This document shows, one piece after another, positions 53,206 to 63,034 of a DNA stretch of 64,000 nt; position 1 is the first letter of the stretch, and each line of letters opens with the position of its first letter. The position numbers and the translations under genes were made by a program. Below the pieces are notes generated by a model. It saw only the letters and a program-made list of their open reading frames with translations. It did not search any database and was not told where the DNA came from. The stretch comes from Phycicoccus sp. CSK15P-2 (GTDB taxonomy: Bacteria; Actinomycetota; Actinomycetes; Actinomycetales; Dermatophilaceae). The stretch spans positions 82,692 to 146,691 of the forward strand of contig NZ_JAFDVE010000001.1 in NCBI RefSeq assembly GCF_016888005.1, in the 5' to 3' direction.

Positions 53206-54650
53206 TCGAGGCCCACGGGACCGACCCCGTCCGCGCCGCCGAGGAGGCGCTGATGGCGACGCTGGACGAGGGCGAGCTCATGGCCCGCGCGGTCGAGGGG
53301 CTGGCCGCCGTGGCGGACGCGCGCCTCGCCGAGCGGGACGGCCGGTCGGTCGTGGCGCTCGTCGGCCCGGGCAACAACGGCGCGGACGCCCTCTACGCCG
53401 CGGCCCGGCTCGCAGAAGCCGGGTACGCCGCCGCGGCCGTGCACCACGACACCGTCCACGACGGCGCGCGGGAGGCCGCCGAGGCCGCGGGCGTCGTGCT
53501 CACCACCGAGCCGCAGGTGCTCGCGGAGGCCGACCTCGTCCTCGACGGCGTGCTCGGGATCGGCGCCCGGCCGGGCCTGCCGGCCTGGGCTCGGGCGTGG
53601 GTCGAGGCCGTGCCGGAGACCGCGTACGTCGTCGCGGTCGACCTGCCGTCCGGGCAGGACCCCGCCGGCAGTGTGCTCGACCCGCACGGCGTCATCGCCG
53701 ACGAGACCGTCACCTTCTCGGTCGCCAAGCCCGTCCACCTGCTGCCCGCCACCGAGCAGGCGTGCGGCGCGCTGTCCGTCGTCGACATCGGCCTCGAGGT
53801 CGAGGCCGAGCCGGTGGTGCGGCGCCTCGACCACGACGACGTCGCCGCGCTGTGGCCCGTGCCCGGGCCCGGTGACGACAAGTACTCGCGTGGCGTGGTC
53901 GGCGTCGTCGCCGGCGGCGAGGAGTACACCGGGGCCGCGGTGCTGTGCGTGACGGCCGCCGCCGAGTCCGGGGCCGGGATGGTCCGCTACGTCGGCACGC
54001 CGAGCCCGGAAGGTCTCGTCCGGTCGGCCGTGCCGGAGGCGACGTACGGCGTCGGTCGGGCCCAGGCCTGGGTCGTCGGCCCCGGGCTCGACGCCGGGTC
54101 GACCCGGGCCAAGGCCCAGCTCGCCGCCGCCCGGGGAGCCCTGGCCGGCGACGAGCCGGTCGTCGTCGACGCCGGGGGTCTGGACCTCCTCGACACCGGT
54201 GTCCTGCAGGGCCGCGCCGGGCGGGTCACGTTGCTCACCCCGCACGCGGGGGAGTGCGCGCGTCTGCTGGCCCGGCTCACGGGGGACGACATCGCCCGGG
54301 AGGTGGTCGAGGACGCCCCGCTCGAGCACGCCCGCCGGCTCGCCGGGGCATCCGGTGCCACGGTCCTGCTCAAGGGCTCGACGACGCTCGTCGTGCCCCC
54401 CGGGGACGCCGCTCCGGTGTGGTCGCAGGCGGACGCACCTCCCTGGCTCGCCACCGCCGGCGCCGGGGACGTGCTCGCCGGGCTGCTCGGCACGCTCCTG
54501 GCCGGCGGGCTGTCCGCCGACGAGGCGGGGGCGCTCGGGGCCCTCGTCCACGGCTCGGCCGCCCACCGGGCCAACCCCGGCGGCCCGGTCCGGGCGCTCG
54601 CGGTGGCCCGCGCCCTTCCGGGGACGGTGGCCGCGCTGCTGCACCGCTGA
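53202..54650 (+). CDS. nnr: Bifunctional NAD(P)H-hydrate epimerase/dehydratase
   Basis: 482 aa from ATG 53202 (overlaps acpS). The N-terminal YjeF epimerase domain has [16 protein letters not shown] (about residue 54) and [11 protein letters not shown]; the C-terminal ribokinase-like dehydratase domain has [12 protein letters not shown] and [13 protein letters not shown] (about 416) with [11 protein letters not shown]. It repairs hydrated NAD(P)H, using ADP for the dehydration step. A hairpin in the 183 bases after it precedes alr. Confidence 0.95.
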   Translation: MIEAHGTDPVRAAEEALMATLDEGELMARAVEGLAAVADARLAERDGRSVVALVGPGNNGADALYAAARLAEAGYAAAAVHHDTVHDGAREAAEAAGVVLTTEPQVLAEADLVLDGVLGIGARPGLPAWARAWVEAVPETAYVVAVDLPSGQDPAGSVLDPHGVIADETVTFSVAKPVHLLPATEQACGALSVVDIGLEVEAEPVVRRLDHDDVAALWPVPGPGDDKYSRGVVGVVAGGEEYTGAAVLCVTAAAESGAGMVRYVGTPSPEGLVRSAVPEATYGVGRAQAWVVGPGLDAGSTRAKAQLAAARGALAGDEPVVVDAGGLDLLDTGVLQGRAGRVTLLTPHAGECARLLARLTGDDIAREVVEDAPLEHARRLAGASGATVLLKGSTTLVVPPGDAAPVWSQADAPPWLATAGAGDVLAGLLGTLLAGGLSADEAGALGALVHGSAAHRANPGGPVRALAVARALPGTVAALLHR

Positions 54651-54692
54651 GCGCCGGGCGTCCGCGCCCCTCCACCTCCGTCGAGAGCGCAG

Positions 54693-54728
54693 GACATGCC
54701 GAGGGCGGCCCACCTCCTCCGGCATGTC
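54693..54728 (+). terminator. Hairpin downstream of nnr
   Basis: gacatgccg (54693-54701) and cggcatgtc (54720-54728) pair over 9 bp with an 18-base loop, extending with one mismatch. The palindromic arms could equally be an operator upstream of alr. Confidence 0.45.
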
Positions 54729-54817
54729 GTGCACCCTCGTCGGGACGGGTGGTGCGCCGGGTCGGCCGGACGGCCCACCCCCGCCACCTGCCCGCCCGGG
54801 GCCGCCGCAGCCGTGCC

Positions 54818-54823
54818 TAGACT
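54818..54823 (+). promoter_or_regulatory. -10 box TAGACT of alr
   Basis: TAGACT ends 10 bases before ATG 54834, predicting a transcript with a few bases of leader or none. Confidence 0.45.
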
Positions 54824-54833
54824 GGTCCGGCCC

Positions 54834-56003
54834 ATGACCAGCAGCGCCGCCGCCACCGCACCCGCCACCGCGGGAGCGTCCGCCTGGGTCACGGTCGACG
54901 CCGGGGCGATCCGCCAGAACGTCGCCGAGCTCCTCCGGCGCTCCGCGCCCGCGGAGGTCCTGGCCGTGGTCAAGGGCGACGCCTACGGCCACGGTCTCGT
55001 CACCGCCGCCCGGGCCGCGCTCGCCGGCGGCGCCACGTGGCTCGGCGTGGCCCAGCTCGACGAGGCGCTCCGTCTCCGGGCGGCCGGCGTCGAGGCCCCC
55101 CTGCTCACCTGGCTCTTCCCGCCCCAGGCCGACGTCGGGGCGGCCGTGGACGCCGGCATCGACGTCACCGTGACGAGCCCGTGGAGCCTCGAGGCCGTCG
55201 TCGCCGCCGCCCGTGACCGTGGCCGGCCGGCGCGGGTGCAGGCCAAGGTCGACACCGGGCTCGGACGGGGCGGCGTGCTCACCGACTGGTCCGGGTTCGT
55301 CGGGCTGCTGGCCGCGGCCGTCGCGGAGGAGGCCGTCGAGCTCACCGGCACGTGGTCGCACTTCGCGTGGGCGGACGCGCCGCGGCACCCGACCGTCCGG
55401 GCCCAGCAGGAGCGCTTCGTCGAGGCGCTCGCCGAGCTCGAGGGCGCCGGGGTCGACCCCGGGCTGCGGCACCTCGCGAACTCCGCCGCGACGCTCACCA
55501 ACCCGTCGGCGCACTTCGACCTCGTCCGGCCGGGCCTGGCGGTGTACGGGCTCTCCCCGGTGCCGGACCTCGGTGCACCCGCGGACTTCGGGCTCCGCGA
55601 GGCGATGCGGGTCACGGCGCGGCTGACCAGCGTCAAGCGGGCCCGGGCCGGGCAGGGCGTCAGCTACGGCCACGAGTACACGACCGGTCGCGACACCGTC
55701 CTCGGCCTCGTCCCCCTCGGGTACGCGGACGGCGTCCCGCGGCACGCGGGTGGCCGGGGGCCCGTCCTCGTCGGCGGACGGACGTACCCGGTCGCGGGCC
55801 GGGTGTGCATGGACCAGGTCGTCCTCGACCTCGGCCCGGACTCCCACGCCGAGCCCGGCGACGAGGTCGTCGTCCTCGGCGTCGGCGCCGCGGGCGAGCC
55901 CACGGCCCAGGACTGGGCCGAGGCCGCCGGGACGATCAACTACGAGATCGTCACCCGGATGGGCCCCCGCCTACCCCGCGTCGTCGTGGGGGAGGAGCAG
56001 TGA
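54834..56003 (+). CDS. alr: Alanine racemase
   Basis: 389 aa from ATG 54834. The PLP lysine is in AVVKGDAYGHG (about residue 45), the catalytic Tyr in VSYGHEYTTG (about 276), and AGRVCMDQVVLDLG completes the barrel. It supplies D-alanine for peptidoglycan. Coupled by GTGA to a hydrolase that often follows alr in actinobacteria. Confidence 0.96.
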   Translation: MTSSAAATAPATAGASAWVTVDAGAIRQNVAELLRRSAPAEVLAVVKGDAYGHGLVTAARAALAGGATWLGVAQLDEALRLRAAGVEAPLLTWLFPPQADVGAAVDAGIDVTVTSPWSLEAVVAAARDRGRPARVQAKVDTGLGRGGVLTDWSGFVGLLAAAVAEEAVELTGTWSHFAWADAPRHPTVRAQQERFVEALAELEGAGVDPGLRHLANSAATLTNPSAHFDLVRPGLAVYGLSPVPDLGAPADFGLREAMRVTARLTSVKRARAGQGVSYGHEYTTGRDTVLGLVPLGYADGVPRHAGGRGPVLVGGRTYPVAGRVCMDQVVLDLGPDSHAEPGDEVVVLGVGAAGEPTAQDWAEAAGTINYEIVTRMGPRLPRVVVGEEQ

Positions 56004-57154
56004 CGGCCCGCGTCCCCGGTCCCGCCGCGCTCGGCACCGCGGCCGCCGCCGTCGGCAACCGGGTCCGCCGGGCACGCTCGGGCTACCCGGAGGTCGACGC
56101 ACCATCGGGCTGGGCGCACACGCCCACCGAGGCACTCGTCGTGACCACGGACGACGGCGTCGACCTCCACGTCGAGATCGACGCCCCGGAGGCGGGCAGC
56201 CGGGGGCGCCGCCACCTGAGCGGGCGGACCCCGACCGTCGTCCTCGTCCACGGCTTCGCGCTGACCATGCAGTCCTGGGTGCTCCAGCGCCGGGCGCTCG
56301 TGCACGCCGGCCTGCGGGTCGTCACCTACGACCAGCGCGGCCACGGCCGGTCGGCCCTCCCGGACCACTCCTCGTGCACCGTCGACCGGCTCGGGAAGGA
56401 CCTGGCCGAGGTGCTCGCCACGACCTGCCGCACCGGCCCGGTCGTGCTCGTCGGGCACTCGATGGGCGGGATGAGCGTCATGTCCTTCGCCGCCCAGCAC
56501 CCCGACGTCGTCCGCGACCGGGTACTGGCGGTCGCGCTCGTCGCGACCAGCCCCGGGGGCCGTGACCTCACCGAGCTCGGCCTCGGGCCGATGGCCGGAC
56601 GCGTCGTCGGCACCATCGGTCCCGGTGTGCTCACCCGGCTCTCCCGGCACGCCCGCCCCATCGGTGCGCTGCGCAGGATGGGCAAGGGGGTGCACGACGC
56701 GGTCGTCGCGCGGTGGGCGTTCGACTCCCCGGTCAGCCCCGGCCTCGTCGACCTCGTCGCCGAGATGATCTTCGGCACCTCGTTCGACGTCATGGCCGCG
56801 TTCCTGCCCGACATCGACGGGCTGGACCTCGTCCCCGGCCTGGGGGCGCTCTCCGGCGTCGAGACCCTCGTCGTGAACGGGACGGGTGACCGCATCACCC
56901 CGGCGTCGCACTCGGTCGAGATCGTCCGCCACGTCCCGGGCGCCGAGCACGTCGTCGTCGAGGACGCCGGGCACATCATCATGCTCGAGCACCCCGACCT
57001 CGTGACCGAGCAGCTGCTCATGCTCGTCCAGCGCGCGCAGCGGGCGGTGGCCGAGGGTGTGCCCGTCGGCAGCAAGCCGCGGGTGCGCCGCACCGTCCAG
57101 GACATCTCCAAGAAGCGCCGGGTCGCCCGGGCCAGACGGGAGGCCGCGTCGTGA
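56000..57154 (+). CDS. Alpha/beta hydrolase of the alr-tsaE region
   Basis: 384 aa from GTG 56000 (GTGA). The hydrolase core begins TVVLVHGFALTMQSWVLQRRAL; nucleophile elbow VVLVGHSMGGMSVM; Asp in NGTGDRITPA and His in VEDAGHIIMLEHPD. A C-terminal basic extension (VRRTVQDISKKRRVARARREAAS) is unusual. The N-terminus has an Arg-rich stretch rather than a clear signal. Its conserved position between alr and tsaE suggests a housekeeping role, but the substrate is unknown. Confidence 0.88.
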   Translation: MTARVPGPAALGTAAAAVGNRVRRARSGYPEVDAPSGWAHTPTEALVVTTDDGVDLHVEIDAPEAGSRGRRHLSGRTPTVVLVHGFALTMQSWVLQRRALVHAGLRVVTYDQRGHGRSALPDHSSCTVDRLGKDLAEVLATTCRTGPVVLVGHSMGGMSVMSFAAQHPDVVRDRVLAVALVATSPGGRDLTELGLGPMAGRVVGTIGPGVLTRLSRHARPIGALRRMGKGVHDAVVARWAFDSPVSPGLVDLVAEMIFGTSFDVMAAFLPDIDGLDLVPGLGALSGVETLVVNGTGDRITPASHSVEIVRHVPGAEHVVVEDAGHIIMLEHPDLVTEQLLMLVQRAQRAVAEGVPVGSKPRVRRTVQDISKKRRVARARREAAS

Positions 57155-57636
57155 GTGTGCGGCAGGTCGTCCTGCCGACCGCCCCGGCCACCCGCGCGTT
57201 CGGTGCGGCCCTCGGGCGGATGCTCCGCGCCGGGGACCTCGTCGTCCTCACCGGTACCCTCGGCGCGGGCAAGACGACCCTGACCCAGGGGCTCGGCGAG
57301 GCCCTCGGCGTCCGTGGCGCGGTGACGTCCCCGACCTTCGTCATCGCCCGCGTGCACCCGCCGACCGCCGGCGGCCCACCGCTCGTGCACGTCGACGCCT
57401 ACCGGCTCGCGGGGACCCTCGAGCTCGACGACCTCGACCTCGACGCCACGGTCGACGAGAGCGTCACGGTCGTCGAGTGGGGCGAGGGCCTCGCCGAAGG
57501 GCTCGCGGAGGACCGGCTCGAGGTCGTCCTCGACGTCGACCCCGCCACCGAGGTACGCACCGCGACGGTCACCGGCGTGGGGCTCCGGTGGGCGGACGCC
57601 GCCGCACTCGAGGTGCTCGGGGGCGCGCCGTGCTGA
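57151..57636 (+). CDS. tsaE: tRNA threonylcarbamoyladenosine biosynthesis ATPase TsaE
   Basis: 161 aa from GTG 57151 (GTGA). Walker A GTLGAGKTTLTQGL (about 34-47) and the downstream SPTFVIARVHP, HVDAYRL and VVEWGEGL are diagnostic. With TsaB and TsaD it forms the bacterial t6A37 complex. The gene overlaps tsaB by 7 bases. Confidence 0.95.
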   Translation: MSVRQVVLPTAPATRAFGAALGRMLRAGDLVVLTGTLGAGKTTLTQGLGEALGVRGAVTSPTFVIARVHPPTAGGPPLVHVDAYRLAGTLELDDLDLDATVDESVTVVEWGEGLAEGLAEDRLEVVLDVDPATEVRTATVTGVGLRWADAAALEVLGGAPC

Positions 57637-58292
57637 TGCTCGCCGTGGACACCGCGACGTCGACGGTCGGCGCCGCGGTGCTCCGCGACGGCGCACCCCC
57701 GGTCGCCGCCGCCGCGGAGGGACCTCGGGCCCAGACCGAGCTGCTCGCGCCGCTCGTCGAGCGGGTGCTGGCCGAGGCAGGGGTCCGTCCGCCGGAGCTC
57801 ACCGACCTCGCCGTCGGTACCGGCCCGGGCCCGTTCACCGGGCTGCGCGTCGGTCTCGTCACGGCCGTGACGATGGGCCACGCCCTCGGCTGCCCGGTCC
57901 ACGGCGTGTGCTCCCTCGACGTCCTCGCCGAGCAGGCGCTCGCCGCGAGCGGGGTCGACGAGGTCCTGGTGGCCACCGACGCCCGGCGCCGCGAGGTCTA
58001 CTGGGCGCGCTACCGCCGCGGCCCCGACGGGGCCGAGCGGCTGGGTGCCCCGGCGGTCGACCGTCCGGCCGAGCTGGCGGAGGAGGTCCGGGCGCTTCCC
58101 ACGGCGGGCCGTGGGCCGCTCCTCTACCCGGAGTCCTTCCCGTCGCGGGTGGACGGGGTGCTCGACGTCGACCCCGGGGTGCTGGGAGCGCTCGCGTTGC
58201 ACCGCCTCGCGTCGGGGACGCCGATGCCGGTCGAGCCGCTCTACCTGCGCCGGCCCGACGCGCTGACCACCGCCGAGCGGGCCGCGCGGTGA
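57630..58292 (+). CDS. tsaB: t6A biosynthesis protein TsaB
   Basis: 220 aa from GTG 57630, giving MLMLAVDTATSTVGAAVLRDG, the standard TsaB N-terminus; ATG 57636 would lose two residues. VGTGPGPFTGLRVGLVTAVTMGHALGCPVHGV is the family core. TsaB dimerises with TsaD to activate it. It sits between tsaE and rimI with overlaps on both sides. Confidence 0.94.
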   Translation: MLMLAVDTATSTVGAAVLRDGAPPVAAAAEGPRAQTELLAPLVERVLAEAGVRPPELTDLAVGTGPGPFTGLRVGLVTAVTMGHALGCPVHGVCSLDVLAEQALAASGVDEVLVATDARRREVYWARYRRGPDGAERLGAPAVDRPAELAEEVRALPTAGRGPLLYPESFPSRVDGVLDVDPGVLGALALHRLASGTPMPVEPLYLRRPDALTTAERAAR

Positions 58293-58771
58293 GCACCGCC
58301 CCCGACGTCCGGCTGCACCACGCGCGGTGGACCGACGTCGCGGCGCTCGCCGAGCTCGAGACCCGGCTCTTCCCGGACGACGCGTGGTCCGAGGCGTCGT
58401 GGTGGGCCGAGCTCGCCGCCCGCCCGCGGCGCGAGTACCTCGTGCTCGAGGTCGGCGGACGCGTGGCCGGCTACGGCGGGCTGGACCACGGCGGCGAGGT
58501 CACCGACGTGATGACCGTCGCGGTTGCACCGGAGGAGCGCGGCCGCGGCCTCGGCGGGATGCTCGTCGGCGAGCTCGAGCGCGCGGCGCGGGGACGGGGC
58601 GCGGAGCACCTCATGCTCGAGGTGCGGGCCGACAACGGCGCCGCTCTCGGGCTCTACGAGGGTCGCGGCTTCACGACGGTCTCCCGGCGTCGTGGCTACT
58701 ACCAGCCCGGTTCCGTCGACGCGCTCGTGATGCGGAAGTCGCTGTCCACGAAGGGAGCCCACGATGGCTGA
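58289..58771 (+). CDS. rimI: GNAT N-acetyltransferase RimI
   Basis: 160 aa from GTG 58289 (GTGA). The acetyl-CoA loop [18 protein letters not shown] (about 77-94) and [23 protein letters not shown] are typical for RimI. It acetylates the N-terminal alanine of ribosomal protein bS18, and possibly other N-termini. It overlaps tsaD by 8 bases. Confidence 0.9.
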   Translation: MSTAPDVRLHHARWTDVAALAELETRLFPDDAWSEASWWAELAARPRREYLVLEVGGRVAGYGGLDHGGEVTDVMTVAVAPEERGRGLGGMLVGELERAARGRGAEHLMLEVRADNGAALGLYEGRGFTTVSRRRGYYQPGSVDALVMRKSLSTKGAHDG

Positions 58772-59831
58772 CGGGCCTCTCGTCCTCGGCATCGAGACTT
58801 CGTGCGACGAGACCGGCGTCGGCCTGGTCCGCGGCGGGACCCTCCTGTTCGACGCCATCGCGAGCAGCGTCGACGAGCACGCCCGCTTCGGCGGGGTCGT
58901 GCCGGAGGTCGCGAGCCGGGCACACCTGGAGGCGATGGTCCCGACGATCGAGCGTGCCTGCACCGAGGCCGGCGTGGCCCTGCGGGACGTCGACGCCGTG
59001 GCCGTGACGTCCGGGCCCGGCCTCGCGGGCGCCCTCATGGTCGGTGTGGCGTCTGCCAAGGCACTCGCGCTGGCCCTCGGCGTCCCGCTGCACGGCGTCA
59101 ACCACCTCGCGAGCCACGTGGCCGTCGACATCGTCGAGCACGGGCCCCTGCCCGAGCCGACGCTCGCCCTGCTCGTCTCCGGTGGGCACTCCTCGCTCCT
59201 GCTCGTCCCCGACGTCACCCACGACGTCCGCAGCCTCGGCTCCACCATCGACGACGCCGCGGGAGAGGCGTTCGACAAGGTCGCCCGGGTCCTCGGCCTG
59301 CCCTTCCCCGGCGGCCCGCACATCGACCGTGCGGCCAGGGACGGCGAGGTCGTCATCGACTTCCCCCGCGGGCTGACGACCGGGCGCGACCTCGAGCGGC
59401 ACCGCTTCGACTTCTCGTTCTCCGGGCTGAAGACGGCCGTGTCCCGCTGGGTGCAGGCGAGGCAGTCGGCCGGCGAGCCGGTGCCCGTCGCCGACGTGGC
59501 CGCGAGCTTCCAGGAGGCGGTCACCGACGTGCTCACCCGCAAGGCCCTCGACGCCTGCCGGGCGAACGGGGTCGGGCACCTGCAGGTCGGTGGCGGGGTC
59601 GCGGCCAACTCCCGGCTCCGGGCGATGGCCCGGGAGCGGTGCGACGCGGCCGGGGTCGAGCTCCGCGTGCCGCGTCCGGGGCTGTGCACCGACAACGGCG
59701 CGATGGTCGCCGCACTCGGCGCCCAGATGGTCATCAAGGGACGACCCGCATCCGACCTCGCGATCCCCGCGGACTCCTCGATGCCGGTCACCGAGGTCTC
59801 CGCCCGACGACCCACGGCGGGACCCGGCTGA
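58764..59831 (+). CDS. tsaD: t6A synthase catalytic subunit TsaD
   Basis: 355 aa from ATG 58764. [16 protein letters not shown] opens the protein; the metal-binding His pair lies in [10 protein letters not shown] (HxxxH near residue 112); [13 protein letters not shown] and [23 protein letters not shown] follow. It transfers the threonylcarbamoyl group to A37 of ANN-decoding tRNAs. It is the last gene of the tsaE-tsaB-rimI-tsaD operon. Confidence 0.97.
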   Translation: MADGPLVLGIETSCDETGVGLVRGGTLLFDAIASSVDEHARFGGVVPEVASRAHLEAMVPTIERACTEAGVALRDVDAVAVTSGPGLAGALMVGVASAKALALALGVPLHGVNHLASHVAVDIVEHGPLPEPTLALLVSGGHSSLLLVPDVTHDVRSLGSTIDDAAGEAFDKVARVLGLPFPGGPHIDRAARDGEVVIDFPRGLTTGRDLERHRFDFSFSGLKTAVSRWVQARQSAGEPVPVADVAASFQEAVTDVLTRKALDACRANGVGHLQVGGGVAANSRLRAMARERCDAAGVELRVPRPGLCTDNGAMVAALGAQMVIKGRPASDLAIPADSSMPVTEVSARRPTAGPG

Positions 59832-59918
59832 CCTGCCCGCTGGGGCGCCGACGAGCCACCTCCGGCGAGCGGGGACCCGCCTACGCCGCGACGGCGTGAC
59901 CCCCGCGGCGGTGCGCCG

Positions 59919-61649
59919 TCAGCCGTCGGCGGGCGAGAGCCAGCCGTGGATGAGCGGGACGACCGAGGCTCCCTCACCGCTCGCCGCCGCGACCCGCTTC
60001 ATCGACCCGGCACGCACGTCGCCCGCCGCGAAGATGCCGGGAGCGCTGGTGGCCAGGCCGGGCGGTGGCAGGCCGTCGACCCAGAGGTCCTTCGGGACGT
60101 CACGTCCGGTGAGGACGAAGCCGCGCTCGTCGCGGACCACCTCGTCCGGGAGCCAGGCGCAGTGCGGCTCGGCGCCGAGCAGGAGGAAGAGCCCGTACGC
60201 CGCGAGCCGCCGGCGCTCGCCGGTCTCGGTGTCCTCGAGCGTGACCCACTGCAGATGCGAGTCGCCTCCGGCCTCGACGACGCGGGAGCAGGGCTGCACC
60301 GTGATGCGCGGGTTGAACTCGATCTCGCCGACGAGGTAGGCCGACATCGTCTCGGCGAGCCCGGGACGCCGGACCACGACCGTCACCGAGCGGGCGAACC
60401 GCGCCAGGTGCACGGCGGCCTGGCCCGCGGAGTTGCCGCCTCCCACGACGACGACGTCGTGGTCCTCCATCTCGCGCGAGAGCGACATCGCGGCACCGTA
60501 GTTGACGCCCGCGCCGAGGTAGTCCTCCACGGACGGCACACCGAGCGACCTGTACCGCACCCCGGAGGCGACGACGACCGCGCGGGCGGCGATCTCGAAG
60601 TCGCTGCCCCGCAGGAGGTGTGGGCCGTCCGTCGCCGCGACGAGCTCCTCGACCTCCCAGCCGGTGTGGAAACGCGTGCCGAAACGCAGGGCCTGGGTCC
60701 GGGCGCGCTGGGCGAGGCGCATCCCCGAGATGCCGCGTGGGAAGCCGAGGTAGTTGCGGATCATCGAGCTCGTGCCAGCCTGCCCGCCGATGGCGCTGCT
60801 GTCGAGGACGACCGTGCTCAGGCCCTCCGACGCGGCGTAGACCGCCGCCGCGAGCCCCGCCGGTCCGCCTCCGACGACCGCGACGTCGGTGATCTCGGTG
60901 CCACGCCGGGCGTCGAGCTCGCGCTCGGCCTCGGTGTCGAAGAAGGTACGGGCGACGTCACGGACCGAGCGGGCGACGATCGGCCGGCGGTTCGCACCCA
61001 GCACGAGCGGGTACGGCGCGTCCGGCGGGAAGTGCTCGCGCACGAGCTGCCCGACCTTGCTGTCCGGGTGGACGACCCGGGCGGGCATCCCCATCCGGTC
61101 GAAGAAGTCGCGGATGCCGTGGGTCAGGGCGTCGGAGTCGGGCGAGACGATCTTGGCGACCACGACGTCGGGGTCGGAGGCAGACCAGTTCCAGTCGCTG
61201 AGCAGCTCGGTGACCGCGTGGTGGAACTCCTCGTCGCGACGGCCGCGCGGCATGAGCAGGTACGCGTCGTACTTGCCCTTGGCCATGCCCACCCGCAGCC
61301 CCGGAGCGTCGGCGAGGAAGCGGTCGAAGGGGGCTGCCACGACGCGCCGCGCGGTGGGGACGAGCCCGCGCCAGCGGGCGAACGCGTGCAGGACGCTCTC
61401 GACGTCGGGGAGCCGTGAGTCGGAGACGAACATCGCGACCCGCAGCCCCGCGGCGGCCGCGTCCTCGGCGACCCGGCACGCCTCGGCGCAGGACCGCGCC
61501 GCGCGGAGGTCGTACTCACGGGAGTAGCGCCAGAACTCGTCGACGAGGGTGTCGGCGTGCTCGGCGGACACGAGGACGATGACCGGCGCCGCGGTCTCCG
61601 GCGGAGCGGAGCGCTGCCCTGCCTGCTGGTCGATCTGCTGGTCCGTCAC
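59919..61649 (-). CDS. Receiver-like/thioredoxin-like/thioredoxin-reductase-like fusion, lacking CxxC
   Basis: 576 aa from GTG 61649; TAGGCT on the minus strand at 61662-61657 gives a leaderless -10. Residues about 22-130 resemble a response-regulator receiver (phospho-acceptor-like Asp in FVSDSRLPD, about residue 77) but the acidic pair is lost. Residues about 160-237 are thioredoxin-like without the CxxC. From about 255 a thioredoxin-reductase-type FAD/NADPH module follows (VGGGPAGLAAAVYAASEG; VVVVGGGNSAGQAAVHLA). Where thioredoxin reductase has CATC the sequence reads GAGVNYGAA, so disulfide reduction by this enzyme is doubtful. Likely a flavin oxidoreductase with another acceptor. Confidence 0.85.
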   Translation of the reverse strand: MTDQQIDQQAGQRSAPPETAAPVIVLVSAEHADTLVDEFWRYSREYDLRAARSCAEACRVAEDAAAAGLRVAMFVSDSRLPDVESVLHAFARWRGLVPTARRVVAAPFDRFLADAPGLRVGMAKGKYDAYLLMPRGRRDEEFHHAVTELLSDWNWSASDPDVVVAKIVSPDSDALTHGIRDFFDRMGMPARVVHPDSKVGQLVREHFPPDAPYPLVLGANRRPIVARSVRDVARTFFDTEAERELDARRGTEITDVAVVGGGPAGLAAAVYAASEGLSTVVLDSSAIGGQAGTSSMIRNYLGFPRGISGMRLAQRARTQALRFGTRFHTGWEVEELVAATDGPHLLRGSDFEIAARAVVVASGVRYRSLGVPSVEDYLGAGVNYGAAMSLSREMEDHDVVVVGGGNSAGQAAVHLARFARSVTVVVRRPGLAETMSAYLVGEIEFNPRITVQPCSRVVEAGGDSHLQWVTLEDTETGERRRLAAYGLFLLLGAEPHCAWLPDEVVRDERGFVLTGRDVPKDLWVDGLPPPGLATSAPGIFAAGDVRAGSMKRVAAASGEGASVVPLIHGWLSPADG

Positions 61650-61666
61650 CCCGCCGAGCCTACGAC

Positions 61667-61685
61667 CGCCGCCGGGCCGGCGGCG
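61667..61685 (-). terminator. Foldback after the GH3 lipoprotein gene
   Basis: cgccgccgg (61667-61675) and ccggcggcg (61677-61685) are perfectly complementary across a single base. It lies just downstream of the GH3 stop on the minus strand and upstream of the FAD-protein start, so it may terminate the first while sitting near the promoter of the second. Confidence 0.45.
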
Positions 61686-61719
61686 AGCGCGGTTCGGCCC
61701 GGTGGGCCGGGTGGCGGGG

Positions 61720-62955
61720 TCAGGGGATGATCCGGTCCTCGGAGCAGGGCAGGAGGCCCATCCGGTCCTTGAGGGCGAGCACGCGTTCGACGGAGGCGTC
61801 GACCTTCTCGGCGAACTCCTCGTCCGCGGCTGCCTCCTCCTTCAGGGCCGCGAGCATGTCGGCCGCGACGGACGCGTCCCCGGTGAGGGCGATGTCCCCG
61901 CCCGCGGCGACGACCTTCACGGCACGCTCCGCGGGCGGCGTGGACGCCACGGCCTCGGCGTTGAGGTCGTCGGTGATGACGACACCGTCGAACCCGAGGT
62001 CACCGCGCAGGACGTCGGTGACGATCGTGGAGGAGAACATCGCCGGCACGTCGGGGTCGATCTCCGTGTACGTCGCGGAGCCGACCATGACCAGCCCGGC
62101 CCCGGCCTCGACACCGGCGGCGAACGGCGCGAGGTACGGGTCGTCGCGGGTCGTCTCGTCGTCGGTGATGCCGGTCGAGCTGAAGTCGGTGTTGTTGCGG
62201 ATCCGGCCGATCCCCGGGAAGTGCTTCACGGTGGGTTCGACGCCACCGGCGAGCATGCCCTCGATGAACGCGGTGGAGGCCGTCTCGACGGTCTCCGGGT
62301 CCGAGCCGTACTGGCGCCGGTACTTGCCGATCGGCTCGTTGCCCCGGCCGAGCTCCTCGGGGACGGTGTCGGTGACGGGTGCGAGGTTGACGTTGACGCC
62401 GGCCGCCGCGAGCTCCTCCGCCCAGCCGGTCGCGGCCTTCGCCAGGTCGCCCGAGGACATCCGCGCCTGCTCGCGCGCCGACGGCGGACGGGTGAACCCG
62501 TCGCCGCGCAGCTGGTGCACCTCACCGCCCTCCTGGTCGGCGGCGAGCAGCAGCCCGACCCCGCCCGTCGCGGAGTCCGAGACGAGCCCCTGGAGGTGCT
62601 CGGAGGTGCGGGTGACCTTGTCGGCGCCCTCCCAGCCACCGAGGTAGATGACGTTGCCGACGTGGTCCTCTTCGACCTCGTCGTCCAGGGACTCCAGGGC
62701 GGCGTTGGTGTCGAAGCCGACCATGAGCAGCTGGCCGAGGCGCTGGTCCTCGTCGAGCGTGCCCAGCATCACGTCGACGCAGCCCGGGGTCGGCGTCGGG
62801 GAGGGGGAGGTCGTGGCCGGAGCCGGGCTCGGCGGTGTCGAGGACGAGGCGGCCTCCGGCGAGCCGCTCGAGCAGGCCCCGAGGGACACGGCCAGGACTC
62901 CGGCGAGGGCCAGGGCCGGGCCGCCGGGACGAGGGGTTCGCGCGCGAGAGGTCAC
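61720..62955 (-). CDS. GH3 beta-N-acetylhexosaminidase-like lipoprotein
   Basis: 411 aa from GTG 62955. Signal and lipobox LAVSLGACSSG put the lipidated cysteine at residue 28; a Ser/Pro/Thr linker follows. The GH3 barrel shows DQEGGEVHQLRG, KHFPGIGRIRNNTDF (with the His/Lys binding the N-acetyl sugar) and VVITDDLNAEAV, whose Asp is the expected nucleophile. NagZ-type enzymes remove GlcNAc from peptidoglycan fragments; in Gram-positive actinobacteria the lipidated form works outside the cell. Confidence 0.9.
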   Translation of the reverse strand: MTSRARTPRPGGPALALAGVLAVSLGACSSGSPEAASSSTPPSPAPATTSPSPTPTPGCVDVMLGTLDEDQRLGQLLMVGFDTNAALESLDDEVEEDHVGNVIYLGGWEGADKVTRTSEHLQGLVSDSATGGVGLLLAADQEGGEVHQLRGDGFTRPPSAREQARMSSGDLAKAATGWAEELAAAGVNVNLAPVTDTVPEELGRGNEPIGKYRRQYGSDPETVETASTAFIEGMLAGGVEPTVKHFPGIGRIRNNTDFSSTGITDDETTRDDPYLAPFAAGVEAGAGLVMVGSATYTEIDPDVPAMFSSTIVTDVLRGDLGFDGVVITDDLNAEAVASTPPAERAVKVVAAGGDIALTGDASVAADMLAALKEEAAADEEFAEKVDASVERVLALKDRMGLLPCSEDRIIP

Positions 62956-63022
62956 CCGTCGACGCTACGCGACTCCGAGGGCCTCTGCCGAACCCGCGGG
63001 ACGCGCCACGGCCGCGATCGGC

Positions 63023-63028
63023 CATGAT
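63023..63028 (+). promoter_or_regulatory. -10 box CATGAT of the nucleoside hydrolase gene
   Basis: CATGAT ends six bases before GTG 63035, the same leaderless spacing as elsewhere in the window. Confidence 0.4.
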
Positions 63029-63034
63029 CGACGG

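Noticed and set aside
50877..55847. Minus-strand open frame of 1656 codons
   Set aside because: It is the antisense reading of glmS, acpS, nnr and alr, all of which have clear family motifs on the plus strand; long antisense frames are expected in very GC-rich DNA.
59919..61649. Annotation as thioredoxin reductase
   Set aside because: The redox-active CxxC is absent where family alignment demands it, so only the fold, not the activity, is supported.
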